Source: Sapria himalayana
Taxonomy: Eukaryota; Streptophyta; Magnoliopsida; Malpighiales; Rafflesiaceae
DNA length: 64,000 nucleotides
Direction of reading: 5' to 3'
NCBI GenBank assembly: GCA_029783825.1
Contig: JAREIK010002053.1
Location: 124,001 to 188,000 of the forward strand
The position numbers and the translations under genes are program-made. The notes under the pieces were generated by a model. It was not told where the DNA came from. It did no database searches and saw nothing but the letters and a program-made list of their open reading frames with translations. This document shows, in pieces, positions 12,101 through 27,500 of this stretch (position 1 is the first letter of the stretch; each line of letters opens with the position of its first letter).

Positions 12101-15100
12101 TATGATTCTTTGAAAAAAAAAAACTTACATCACATTGAAAATCAAATAAAACTTAAGCTTCAAGATTGCTATTTGTCTAGATACATAATTTCTCAAAACT
12201 TTCATGAAATCCATCTATTAGAACTTGAAGAGACATCCAAATATTTTCTTAATCTTTAAAATATATCAAATCTTCAAGTATCTTTAGTACAAGATTTTTC
12301 CTATATCAAATATATCAGAATAAGACCCTAGAGAGGTCATGAGTTTTGATGTTTCATAAAATAACACACATAGAAAAGATACAAGACATTTCTTAAAAAA
12401 TAAATAATAATATAAATCAACTATAATTATAAATAAAAAAAACTCAAGCTATTTATAAGTTATTGATATTCAAGGTCTCCCGATATTTAAATAAATCAAA
12501 TATAATAGGTTTCTTCTAACATCTTTCTAGCATGCCAAATAGAAAGCTATCATATTATTTTTTAATTGACATATCATATAGTCAATAGAAGTCACCTCAA
12601 TAATGCTCAACTATATAATCTTCAATTTAAACAATTAGTAATGTCCAAGTTGAAATTATATAATAAGTAGATCAATGGTAATCAATCACCTACAAAAATA
12701 CTTGCAAGTAAAGACATTGATATATTTCACCTAATTCAACTACCAAAAAAATTTATCACAAAGACACTAGAAGAAAAATAATAAAAGTGTCAACTAGATC
12801 ATGTCAAGCAAATACTGCCCAAATATTTCAGGCATGACCAAACAACGATGCCAGATCAACACAACACCAAGGGAGGCATGATGGAATGACCAAATGGCAT
12901 AGCTAAGACATTCAACCATGCTGGGTCAGATTAATGTTGTGCTCTACCAGCTACCACCAGCTACCAAAAAGAGGGTAGGGCTCAGGGCAGCATATACTAG
13001 ACAAACTATAAATGTACACAACAAGCTTGCTGCCTGCTACTTACATTTAACATATTAATAATATACAAATAAAAAAAACCTTGTTTAAAATTTAAATGTA
13101 AAATATATTATAAATGTGGTTAATATAAAATATAAGAAAAATATCTAAAAAAATACAATGTGATCTAATTCAAGAATAATCTAAAATCATATTTCATAGT
13201 TCATAATCACAAAATAATTTATTTTTATATGTCATCATTCACTCATAACTTTTTTATTTTATCTTGAAAACCAACTTGTAAAACATTTCAATCTTTTATT
13301 CATAACATAACTTTTATGATACTTAATCGTAATGTACTCCTCTAATCTAATATCATATTCACAATTAAAAAAGAAGACCCCAATATTCTACTAGTTATCA
13401 AAGAGATCAACAGATCATATATCATTTTATATAAATAAGAAAAATAAATTCATAAAATCTTCACCTACTAAATATATCAAAAAATTTTATACCACTCTGA
13501 GATAAAATAAAATAATCATCATCTAATAATCCTAATAGCTCACTTCTATTCGAATGACCTAGTCATTCACATCAAATAAACTAAATAAAAAAAATCATCT
13601 TCAAATATAATTGGATCTTCATACCCAGAATCTCACTAAAACTATCATTTTTATTTTCATAATATTTAAATATATAATTTAATTGTTTGTCAATCATACC
13701 TTCATAATTCTTATGATTGATTCATACATGTAGATATGTAGTTAATAATATTTTCAATCTGTTCTATCTTAACCCTATATATCATACAAATAATCAAATA
13801 ATAAAGAGATTAAATTGAAAACTAATATTTTAAATATTTAATTTTTATCTTAATAATAACGACACAAAAATTTAAGAATTTTTACATTTATTATTAGATA
13901 ACTAATCTTAAATACAAACAAATGCATATTTATCATATTTAAAAAAATTAAAAAATTAAAAAAAATCATATCATAATCTAATTTATTAATTATTATTTTA
14001 TTAATTTTACTATAAAATCATTAAATATTACATGTTAGTAGTCAGCATATGAATCCAATATAAGATATAATTCAAATTATGCTTGACATTTACTTTGACT
14101 TTTTTTATTTTAAAGCATACTAACTTACATATCATATAAAACTCTTATAATTTATTAAATATCTTAATATATTTTAGTATGTTTTGAATATATTCTAATA
14201 AGAAAAATTATTGTTAAACTAGTTTATACTAACATTAATTATGTGACTATATATTGTATGTAACCAACTTTGAATGATGAACCCTAGATTGGTGAAACAA
14301 TGACAACTCAATGTCATGGACTCATAATTATAGTGTCCATGACTCGAACACAAATATATTTATATTAATTAATAAGCTAACTAGTTAAAACATAAAAGAT
14401 GTAGAGATCTTTAAGAATACGTGTGAAATGAATTGATAACTTTTTCAAGAATACAAACAAAATGACCTGATTGAGTTTTGGGAGCTTGTCATAAATTGAT
14501 AACTTAACAATAAAGAAGAGTTTTAATTTACCTTGCACAAACTGACCATGATCTAGAATCAATCCCTTGATGAGCCCTAGATAGAGTAAAATCAATTCAA
14601 CAAAGAGTCAAAGATTTCCATTGTACTAAGAATGAACCCCTGATGAATTATTAATAGGGTGCCGCACAAGCTATATCATTCCATTGAAATTCTACGATCA
14701 TGGAAAAATGACACAAAAATTATTTTTTAAGTATCAATGCAAATATTATGACTCTTTTTACTATTCTAATGATTAAAAAGTAATATCTTCCAGTCATAAC
14801 ACAAGTAGCCAAGAAAGGTAGGGTGGTAAATGTTCAATTATAATTGTTGTCTTATTAATCAATATTACAATCAAAAAGCATTTAATGTTTGTACTATTTA
14901 ATGTTTTAATAATGCATGAGGGCATTGCCTACTAAGGGTGAGAGTTTGATGAGCAGACTTTCGAGATAATTTTGAAGTAGCATAATAAGTGAGGTCGTAT
15001 TCTAGAATAGACATCCCTATGGTTAATTGTTACTCGGCACAAACTTTTGATTATAAATGACTTATAAAGAACAAATAATATGTTATTTCATTCGGATGAA

Positions 15101-17952
15101 TCTTACTAAAAAATTGCACGAGAACATGTAATAGATTGGGTGGGAGGGATTATCATAGGCTTATAATTATAATGTCCATGACTCAATGCAAATGTACTAA
15201 TAATTATTAATATATTAACTAATTAAAGCATAAAAATATAGGAAACTATAGAACCGAAGACATAACAATGGTTGAGCATGAGGAACTTATTGCACGCTTG
15301 AGAAACTTATTAACAATAATAAAAAAAATTATCTCACCATGTACAAATTGGTCAGGATCTAAAGTTATTCACCTGAGAAGCCTATGGTAGGGGAAAATAA
15401 ATTCAATATAGAGTAAATGAATGGCATTGCATGAAGGCTAAATCTCTGATGAGTTGTTGATTGGGTGCCGCAAGAGTTGTGTAGTTGAGTTGAAATGTGT
15501 TAATGTTTGTGTTGAATGCACATGACGAGCTGTTAAAAAGAAGTGTTGATTGCACAAATTGGACCCATGACACATTCACATGCCCTATTGATATATATCA
15601 TTATAAAAAACATGTGAATGCACGCACCTTTTTAATTAGCCCACTAACATGATGAGCATATTAGGCATGCATCGTGCATATTCGTGCTGGTTATGTCCAA
15701 AGCATGTGGGTAGTTCTTGGCATGATAGGCCCAGCACAACAAGCTTCCCATCCCATGCAGGCCCAGCACGGCGTGCTGCCCATCCCAGTCAGGGCGAGCA
15801 TGGCAAGCTGCCCATCCCAGTCAGGGTGAGCATGGCACGCTGCCCATCCCACGCAGGGTGAGCACGGCACGCTGCCAATCCCACGCAGGGCGAGCACGGC
15901 ACACTGCCCATCCCACTCATGCACAACACAGCACAAGGCTAGTCCAAGCACAAATCTAGACTATGCTGTTCAATACCAGGCAGGAAATTTCATGTCATGC
16001 CTAAGGCTGGGCATGAGCTATCAAGCCCGGTTAACACCTCAAAAAAACATCACAACCCAATTATTTGGCAAAACAAATGACCAAAAATAAATTATGGCAA
16101 AACTCTAACAAAAAAAAACATGCATCAAACTAAAAAATACAACATTGATATTTTCATTACTCCTAGCCCATGTAACTGTATCATTAATTACAATAGATAT
16201 TATATAATCTAGACTCAATAAAAAAATAAAAAGAATACAATCAAATATAATATGAATATTATCTACTAAATCCATAACCCAAAAATCTGACACGAGGTGG
16301 TGAAAAAAAATAAGATGTATAAACATCTTAGCTAAAACAAATAGTACACAAGGAAAGATATATAGAATATTTCTATGTAAGCATGGCAAAAGTAATAGAT
16401 GTAATCACAGAGAATCAAACCTAAGTTGATCCAATTCCAATAGCCTATTTTACAGCCTCCTAACCTCAAAACATTCTCTATAACACAAGTTGCAACATTC
16501 AACAGTTTTTTTGAGTGTCTTAACCTCTCAAAAAAAGAGTGAATCATCATTGACTTTCTTCCTCTCAGAACACTTTTACCAGCTACTTAACTACCACTAC
16601 ATGATAAAGATATTGTAGTAGCATGATTAAACATACTAACTACACTCTATCTAACCAAAATTGTATAAGACTAAATTACACTCTCATAAATCCCTAAAGA
16701 ACGTGAATTATCTTCTGACCAAGGAGAATCTAGATCCACAAAATCGTATATCACTCTCCCAATATACACATGTATAGAATATAGCAAATATAATTATTTA
16801 ATCTCCTCAGTATAATCTAGTCTATCAATACATGTATAACTCTCACAATTATATCCAATTTGTATAATGAGTCATTTCATAGTCATCAATCAGATTGCAT
16901 ACCAATAGTTGAGAAATATTATAATGCACAGAAATATTCTCAACAAGTAAATCAATAAAGCCAAGTCTCAAATATTCATACATGTATTACAAGAACCAAA
17001 TATTTTAAACACGCTTAGGCCAATCAAATACTAAAAATAAATTAGTATTTATTCATTGAGTATCATTTAGTTACCAATCTCAACCTATGGTGTCTCCTCC
17101 AACATGTGACTCGTGTATTCTTAACTCACAAATCAAATCATCACAAATCAATTGGATTATTCCCAGTGGTCTCAATTTCAACAATGAGATGTATTGACCC
17201 GGCACAAGCTATTTTACACCTCTAAGTCGATCCATCACGACATCTCGGATAGAATCTAGAAAAAAAATATTTGCATAGATGACAATCAATGATTGAGAAA
17301 TGAACTATTAGGGCATGTATTTTGTGAGCCACTTTAGTATCAGAAAAAAAATTTCTGCCTAAATATATGATTATAAAAGACATCCAAGTAATTTTGTCAT
17401 GTTCATCCTATGTAGCTAAGCAAAGATTAATACTAAATATAAGGTATGATTAATAATAATTAGACAACATCATTATTTTTTGAAAATATATTATTATTGT
17501 AATTCTAGCAAGGGAATTAGCTTTCCATTTTCAAATAAATAAGTGGTTGATTTTTTAGTAGGTTTCATTTGATAATCATTTACTCATCATGCCTACATAA
17601 CTTAGTATGTGAACACCACTTATCTCAAATATAATTTAAAGTTATCTAACCACTAGTAGTGAGTGTTATAGTTAACAACTTTATAAATTAATAAAAATAG
17701 GTAAAAATATGCATGCTAAGGACATCAAATTCATCTTCATTATTAAAGATATGGAAAAGCACCGGTAAATTATCTATTTAATTTTTTATCTAATTAGAGA
17801 TAACAATCCACAAATTATAACTATCCATCAATTTCAACTATCTACTAATTTTAACTATCCATCAATTTCAAATATTCACCAATTTTAACTCTAACTAGAC
17901 AAGAAGCATTGTGTGGATAACCTCACTCATCTTCCCTCCCTCCCTCTTTATT

Positions 17953-17988
<36 letters not shown>

Positions 17989-20900
17989 ATAGACAAAAAA
18001 AATAAAAACAAACTCAAATCAACTTGATAGGCAAAAACACCGAGTAAATAGTTAACAAAATGCTTAACATAATATCTAAAATAGATATTGCTCAATTAGG
18101 TTATCCCAATCTGACTCAACCTGAACCAAACTAGGACAAAGAAAACCACCAGTATATGGCTCATTAGCACCAACAATATTTAATACCTAGGTGGTAAAGA
18201 AATAAAAAAAAATTATTATGTGCAGATCGCAACAATCAATGAAAATCAACCAGGAAAATAACAATCATGAGCATCCTTATAGATATGGATGTCTCACATA
18301 CAACTTTGAAAAAATAAAGAATAAAAACATCTAAGTTTCGACATTGATATTTCATTAATAATTAAAAAATATCAATCAAAACATTGAGGATGAAAGTAAT
18401 CAAAGATATCCTACAAGAAAATTTATGGTTTATAATCACATATACTTAATTATAAAATATCAAAATATTTATAAAATATGCAATAAAGAAAAATAATATT
18501 GAGATAGATATTTGAAAATATAATAAAATTGTATGAACAAATATATTTAAAAAATACTAAATACATATATATACACACACACATACATATTCAAGAAGAA
18601 AAATATTAAAATAATGTTGAAGATGATGAAGTCATGCGAATAAGACTCAGAGATGATCTAGCTCATAAAAATTAGCTCAAAATAAAGTCAAAAGAAAAAG
18701 AAAAAACCATATAGTTAACCCTAATTAACATGAACATAAAGGTTGGTGATGATGGAATTATGATTCACAAACCATCAACTTAAAAAAAGAGAATTTGTAA
18801 AATATATAGTTGACGCATTCATTTCAGACTTTACCATTGTTGCATTCTAGTTCCCACAGCACTTTTGAAGCATCGGGATCAAATAGTCGGACACTCAGGC
18901 GATCAACACTTGGAATGGGTGTCCTGAGAACTGAACAAATTGCCTGAAATTTTGGAATCAAGAAGTATTCTACATTACAAATTGTCATTATGAGAATGAA
19001 AGCTGGAAACAAACCTTCAAAAGCACACTGCACTGGATTTGTACACCATTTATAGTATATTGGTCGAAGAAGCCTGACTTATGAATAATAGACTGATATG
19101 CAGACCTAGATGCATTGAGTGTGTGACAAGCCAGCTGTATGATAAAAGATTAAGATAACTCAACGAAAACATTCATATAATTATAAAAAGGTAACAACCT
19201 GATAATGCTTTTCCATCAGAAATTACATGAACCCCTAGAACAGTAATCCTTCTACATTTTTAAATGCAAAAGGCCTTGAACTTGATTCATTATGTGCTTG
19301 AGGCGTAGCCAACTAAATTAGTAAATTGTATTAAAAAATCTTCATATTTAAATAAGGTTTCAATAAGGCAGAATACATAACAAATCGTGTTAGCTTGCCA
19401 ATAGGGATTCAAAAACATCCTGAGCAAAATTATAAGTTGATAGGTCATTTTCTTCTTTTGGAAAAACAATTACATAATCCAAAGCACTAAGTATTAGTGC
19501 AATTGTTGCAAGAACATCTGTGGGCCAAAAAAGAGCCCTGAATTTGTAGGTAAATCAAATCATTCTTAATTCGTGTCATCCAATTTTCAATCCAATTATC
19601 ATTTTTACATTCCAAATCAAGTTTAGTAACACATTTGGGTGGCTTTTTAGTCAATCCAATACAATTATTGCATATTAGTATAGTTCCAATTTTGTTATAT
19701 TATATGCGTTAGAGATCATGCATCAGTGATTAGAGTGATTATAAGTATCATTGTCTAAAAAAAATAATTCTCAATTTCCGGACTCATCAGATTCAATATC
19801 TAAAATATTAAAAAATAAGATTGTCAAAATATTAAACTCTTTAAGATCATAGTCTAAGTGAGAGTCTAATATATTAGAGATGAACTTTTTTTCTATTGCA
19901 TGTATTCTATAATCATACATTATAGTGTTGGATAGTATTGTTATTTTTCTATAATAAAATAATTATATCACATAATAAACATGGAAAATAAATTTAAGAT
20001 ATTTTTCATATTTTCTCTCAAATAACTTCAACAATAACAAAAAATAATAATATGAATTACTCTAATAAATACAAAACACTTAGAATAAGTGAATTACTAG
20101 AGCACCCTCGGTATTTGGAATTATTAGAGCCAACTCCAATGGGAGTTGTTATAAGAAACGTCATCTTCATAACCACTAAAATAACACCAAAACAACAAAA
20201 AATCATGCTCCAATAAAGATGGTATCAAAAGTGTCAAAATGTCATCCAAGGTCTTTAAGTGTCATATTTGACAACTTTAGAGAAAAAAATGAGAGAATGC
20301 AAAATAGTTATTGACTACTATTCATCTCAACAATTCTCAATGCAATCAAAATTTAATTATATTTTTTAATAAAAAAATATTAAATTATTAAAATAGCATC
20401 TCATTTTAACACTTATCATTAGAACAAAAATAATATTTAATAATACAAAAACACTATTCAATATTTACAAAATAGTATTTGACACCTCATTTTTAGCAAC
20501 CACCATTGGAATTGTTCTTTGTACTTAAGATATCAAAATTTGAAAACATGGACTTGAGTCATCATGAACTTTAAAAAACACAATTCTTTTAATTCATAAA
20601 TTAAAAAACTTTTCTTTTAGGTTAATGTAAGTTCATAATGGTACTTAAATGAATTATTAATTTTAATTTCAAAGACCAAAGTTTGACCCCTCGAATTTCA
20701 TATAAATATAATCTTCAAATTTTAGTGTATAACTCAAGTACAATAGACAACCAATAATAATTGCACATACAACTTCATGTGCTATGGCAATGATATATGC
20801 AAAAACAATCAACTCAATGAATCTTTGATACCTATATCAGTCAATATTTCTTTGGTCATATGATTTCCCTAGTCATTTTCATCACAATGATATAAATAAT

Positions 20901-23900
20901 TTTAATTGTGAAAACTATAAAGTGCAATAATGTCCATATGATTTTCATGAATTAAATACACATAGTTAAATTAGATGTTCTAGGAATGAAAATTAATCAT
21001 GTCGGACTTGAGAGATAATAGTGGCCCTGATAGCTCGATCAATGTCAAACAAGTTTGGAATACTTATAGTAGATTTTGCTATAAATGAAAAAGCATTATT
21101 TATAATTTCTTTGATATTGTACCAGCTGGAAGACCAAATCATTTGGCAGTGCTACGTCCTTATCTCAAACTATCTCGATTAAACATATTAGTCCTTTAGA
21201 GCAAGAAGAAAACAAAGTTATCTCATTTGCATTCACTCCCACAATTTGCCCAAGCATTGTACATTTGGCATTTCACTAGGAAAATAGCACTTCTACAATT
21301 ATAAGGAAAAAGGAAGATCATAAATTTTTCATGAACAAATGGAATCCCTTACATACACTACTGTACTTTGCTGATAAACTAAGGTTAAATTATTATATAT
21401 AATGAGATTATAATTTTGATTATTCTTTACTTTGCATTACTTGAGTTGTATATGGAGTTCCCACAACCACAAGTGTGTGGCCATATTCTATCACTTATAT
21501 ATGTGTGTGCTAAGAAGCACGAACATGGACACGGGAATACGACACGGTAGGATACGAGGACACGGCAAATTATAAAAAACTAGGATACAGATACGACTAG
21601 GATACGGCATAATAAAAAAATAAAAATAAAAATAAAAATTATTAATTATAAATATTAGGTATTTTATAAAATTTATTAAATTAAATTAAATTAAAATATT
21701 TTATTATATATAATAAATATATATTATTTATTTTATAAAATAAAAATATTTTATTTTATTTTATAATATAATATTTATATTTATTTTATTTTATAAAATA
21801 ATATTTTATAATTATATTATATAAAAATATATATTTTTTATTTTATTTTATAAAAATATTTTATTTTATGGCCCTGTCTCTCCCCTTTAGCACGCCCGCC
21901 CGCCCCTCTCCTCTCCCCTCGAACACACCCACCCCCGCCCCTGCCTCTCCCCACAAATTGTGCCGCCCCTTCCTCTCCCCTCAAATCACGCCCGCTCCTG
22001 CCTCTCCCTCAAATCACCCTCGCCCCCTGCCAGTGGCCAACGCTGGCCACCAACGTCGTCGGATGTCGGGCACTATAGATGTGGATACGACGCCGACGCA
22101 ACCATCCGATACGCCACGTGGCTGTAGGGAGCCATGTCTGTGCTTCCTTGTGTGTGTGTGTGTAAAGATATTATATTTTTTATTTATATGAATTATAATA
22201 TGATTCACAAATATTTATTTAAAGTAATTATGAAAGATTGAAAAAAAATAATACATATACATACACTAATCTAAATAAAAAATAAATATATAATAAAAAA
22301 ATATTTGGAACATTCCTATATTAAAGATATTTATAATGCCTATTGAACACAAAGTACAAGATGAATACACATCAAGCAAAAACCAAATACAAATTAAAGA
22401 TACATTATTATCTTCACCTCAAAGCACATTCTCAATTTTATTTAAAATCAGTTATATAAATTTTAATTCTTCAATCAAGAAAATCATCAAATATATTCAA
22501 CTTATATATTTTTTTCCATCGTCTATATATAAATCAAAGATGCATATACAAATAAAATATATATAACATCTCAATATTCATCATCAAATTGATCAAAAAT
22601 ATCACAAACAATAAATTAGAACAAAAAAAAAGTTAACATCCTTAAAGAGCATTCAGGAAATTACATGTAAACTTAATAACAAAGGCATCACACAGATTCA
22701 ATGCTCTCATCAAAAATAAAAACATCCAAAATACAAAATAAAACTGACAACACCCCAAATCAAGTAGGTACACAAATATCTAGTACACCAAGCTTAGATG
22801 AAATAGAAATAAATTAAGATTTATTTTTTAAATTTTTCATACATATATTAGTTGAATGATCTATCATAAATTATTACAGTTTATTTATATTTTATTTATT
22901 TTGTAACATTATTAAAGAAAAGACTTATCATATGAGTTCTCTCAATTCTTTGATAGGTCAAGACGTGTATTTAGCTTAGCATTTTATATGGTATCAGAAC
23001 CAATATTCTATTTGGATGCAAACCCTAGTTTGGTAGAGGGAAAGCACGTGCAGAGTACCAGCAGAGTGCATCCACAAGCCTACTATTTCAATGAAAGAGG
23101 AGCACGATTACTATGCATCATTATGGCCTATCATCACACACACACACACTGTGTGATGAGCATCAACACATTGTGTTGTGTGTATCACTAAAATCACAGT
23201 TATTCAATGTTGACATCATGATTTCGACAAAGTGTATGATAATGCACTGTTTTACACAATCTTGTGTGTGAAGAAACACCCTTGAGTGCATGGAGACGAG
23301 TTCTGAGTGACAAAATTATTATGTACCTCAAATTAGCATTTATGTTTGGAAACAAATTTTTATTTTATCAAATTTTTCTTTTTGCTCAGGGGCATTATTT
23401 TATTTTGGTTTATTTTTTTCTTAGATTACTTTTTGATTTAGTATGGAGCAAATAAAATTTTCAAATATTACTACTTATAAGCTTGGAAATCGAATATATT
23501 CATAGATGACAACAAAAGTGATAACGTCATCATTTAGTTAGAGAAAATTAAATTGTCCAGCAAATAAACCACTCAACAATGATACAAAAGAAAAATTGCT
23601 ATGAACAAAATCACATTGTTTGATTGCAGCATCACAATTCAACAAGATAGAGTTGGCTTCAAACTTTTCATCGTACACCACACAAAATCTAACTCAAACT
23701 CATTTCTCAATAAAAACTTCAGTCTAGATTCAAGTATAATGAGTATAAAATTTAAGATGATCTAAGAACAAGTGATTGAGATTTCCCTATCCAGAAAACA
23801 AATATAAACTATATTTACCCAATGAGTAGAACTCCACATGTTTAATTTCTATTGCATGAAAACAATGGATCTAATCATACCAAAAAACATAGCAGAAACA

Positions 23901-24507
23901 TTACCCATTGAGAAGCCTTAGAAATCTCACTTTTTTCAATCATAATCACCAAAAATCACAACAAAAATAATGAATTATATCGAGTAAACTTGACCTACTT
24001 CGCAATATGTGACCCAGCTTAGGTAAACATAAAATTCACCAGTATGATTGTCTTGTAAGCTCTCTTGCAGCAAATTATGATGAACCAAAATTAAAGAGGG
24101 AGAATTTTGGAAAAGAACTCTCATTAATCAAAAAAATCAAATCAGATCTCATGTTGAGTTCTTTCTAATAAAGGTTTCACAAAACATACACTTTATTTTT
24201 TGTTAAGTAAATAGCTCGTGCACACCTCACTTCAAATTAGGGCTGATTTCAAAAAAATATTGGCCATCCTTTTTTCCACGTTTTAAGATGTTTTGTTGCA
24301 CACCATCCTGAGACACGCCTCAAAAATGCATTTGAAAACATTGATCTTTATTACTATTTAACATATTGTTTAGTAACATCATAAACAAATACATCTCAAA
24401 TTACACCATCTTCCCTTTATAAGTTGAGTAATTCAAATTCCTAATGAATAGGTCTTCAATACACTAACCACCCTAAAGACTAGATCTTCAATGATCAAGT
24501 CCATATT

Positions 24508-24539
<32 letters not shown>

Positions 24540-27500
24540 TAATTTGTTATTTATCATTTTCCTCTCAAACTCATGATGCAGCTGTTATAAAGATTAAGAA
24601 TTTATCAACTAAAAAATGAAAATGAAAAATAAAATCCAATATTATAAAAAAAATCTACAAGCTACAAGGAAAAAGAAACAAAAATTAAAAGTGATGATGT
24701 TATTCTTGAGATAATAACATACAAAATAACAATCAATTTCATTGTGTTTGGTTCATCATGAACGATTTAATTATTAGCAAATTAAATAGCATGCTTGTTT
24801 TCAACATACATAAGAGTGGAATGAGAAAGAAATACTTTCATATCTAATTGTTAGCAATTTCTACACGTAATCAACATAACCATATAATTTCTTTGGTAGC
24901 AGATATTATAACATGATACTCTACTTCAATTGAAGATAAAAAAATAATGAATTATTTCTTACTCTTCCAAGAAATAAAAGAATAAGCCAACAAAATACAA
25001 AACCTAGTAATAGATTTGCAATCATTGGGATCACTATCATGATCAGCATCATTGTATGCATGTAGCTCTAGATAAGAGATGAATGAAATTATAAGATTAT
25101 GAAAGATTATACCTCAAAGATACCTCAATATAAAAAGAATTATCCAATGAATTATAACATGAACAACATAAGTAATATAAAGACGAGTAATTATAAAATA
25201 TACCAAGCTTCCAACAATAAAACAACAAAATATAAGATCTGACAAAGACACACAATCAAAAAAAGATTATTTTGCATAAATTTTAATGAGCGTATCAATG
25301 ATTTTATTATCAATAAGTCTAGGTCAAGCAAGATTATTTACTACATATTTGACTGAAAAGAAAAATGAATCTAAAGGAGATTAGGCTACCTCTACCCTAG
25401 AAATATTGTAGATGACCCAAATTTTTCATTTAAAAGTGTTTAGCCAACAATGTCTTCAAAACTAAAATACTATAAATATCATCATTAGTAATAATCATAT
25501 CCGTAACATATAAAAAAATGATATAATCTATATTAGTATATCTATAGGCAATTTGGTAAATCCAATAATCATATCCTCTATACCAGCAAGAAGTCACAAT
25601 AAAAAATTTCCCAAACTAATCACAATATGCTTGCTTAGCATCATATGATACTTTTTTTCAGCTTACAAATATAGCCAAAAGCATAAGAAATACCAAAAAA
25701 AGGCTATATATAAACTTTGTCTAGTAAATTCTAATTTAAAAAGATATTATTAATATCAAGTTGAGAAATAACCTATTGTAAAGCTGAAGCTATAGCAATA
25801 AGAGTATGAAAAGTAAACATTTTCACAACATGAGCAAAAATCTCTTTATAATTTATACCATACTGTATTGAATATCCTTTTGTAACAAACCTAGTTTTCA
25901 AGAACTCAATATATCCACCAGACTTGGTTTTAATCTTATATATCCAGGGACAACTAACAACACTTTTACTAAAAGATAGAGGAACCAAATCCCAAGTATG
26001 TCTTGTGTAAAACAAAAAATTCCTAATTCATAACTTACTGTCAACATGGATCAAAAATGACCTCTTCATAAGAAAGTTCAAGAAACAATGGCTAAAAACT
26101 GAAAAAATAAGTAAAAAATAACAAATACCAACACTAAGCAAATTATGATAACTATATGAATTTACAAACCCATGTACATCGACGTATAGGTGGAACTAGA
26201 ATCTTAGATGAAGCTTGAAAGACCACATGTTCAGGGGAAGCTTCGAGTGTTCCAGAGACCAAAATATCGCTACTTAAAATATTATCAAAATAAATCATAG
26301 ATATTAAAGACGTGTCCAGAGTACATGCACCACAAAGCACCAACAAAAGTACCTCGCCTGGGAAAAACATGACCATTTCCAAAAGGTACTAGAGACGGAA
26401 AAAAAATATGTGTCTTGCCCATAAAGGTATCAAACGGATCATGTTGTGCCAAGCACGGCACGACTTGATTAATGTCAGCCTGATAAGGCAACTGTGCCGT
26501 GTTAGGCATGACAAGGCTTGTTAAATGTCGTCCCAGCACATGCATGGCTCGGCACGCCAACGGCCCGGCTGGACTGATTCTAGGCATATTCGAGCCAAGT
26601 CGTGTCGAGTCATGCTGATTTCCAAATCATGCTGGGTCATTCCCGAAGGCTGCATGCAGCCCGCTAGCATTGTCAGAACCAGCCTAGTCAGTCATCGACC
26701 AATCACCAGTTTATATCTTTGATAATTTTAATTTAAAAATATTAATTTTGCAAATTAAATTTTTAAATTATACATTAATCATTGTGTTAGAATTACCGTT
26801 ACGACATTATTTAAATGGTCACAATTCACATAAATCACAATAAAATAAAATTATTAACACAAATTTTAATAAAGAAAAATAACAAAAAAAAATTTAATCA
26901 TCCATTCAGCTAAAAATAAATAACACAAGTAATCAATTACACATAATAAAAATCATATATCATAATAAAGCTCAATCTCAATACTTATCGGTGTAAGTAT
27001 GTACCAGATCATCATCACATAAGTATCTGATAATATATCTAGTGAGGGCTCAACATCCATCAAAGTCGCATGAGTCATCATATATAGACAACTCTTCCGC
27101 TCTTATTCCAACCTGATCATAGATATTCAACCTCAAATCCTCTAAATCTATCATTCATGCTTATGTCTCAATGAAATCTAATCACGGTCTCAATCTTCTA
27201 TTCAAAATGATATTAACTACAATAAAAAAAAATTTTGATATTATTCTCAACAATAAAGAAGTCATTAAAATTCATATTATCTTATACAACACAAGATAGA
27301 TGAACTCATATGATTTTTATCATTATAAAATATCAATATTCTTATTATCATTATATTATAAGATTGAGTAATAATTGATATCTAAGTACCAAGATAACTT
27401 ACTCCTTATTGACGGTCCACCCCATCATAAAAATGTCAAATAAGTCAACAGTGTCGGCATGGCCCATTTTTCACGACATGATGACACAGTCCACTAGCCT

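Larger units (their letters stand above)
15941..18834. other. Rest of RAD9 intron 3, nothing else recognised
   Basis: Apart from the hAT end and the CT run, this is A+T-rich sequence. Minus-strand open frames at 16105-16389 and 16332-16550 have no motif I recognise and may be transposon-derived. Confidence 0.5.
19135..24502. other. RAD9 intron 1, part nearest exon 2
   Basis: Contains the MITE at 20127-20517 and the TIR element at 21512-22149. The rest is A+T-rich without coding sense; 23020-23270 has GTGTG/CACAC palindromic words (CACACACACACACTGTGTGATG) but no identified family. Confidence 0.5.

Noticed and set aside
11894..12259. 121-codon open frame in RAD9 intron 3
   Set aside because: Lys/Ile/Asn-rich sequence typical of A+T-rich DNA; no motif, no splice context.
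17895..18095. Open frame rich in Arg-Glu repeats (minus strand)
   Set aside because: It is a translation of the (CT)17 microsatellite with no other protein character.
21868..22191. Pro/Ser-rich 107-codon open frame
   Set aside because: It is a reading of the C-rich low-complexity block inside a TIR element, shared with no protein family I know.
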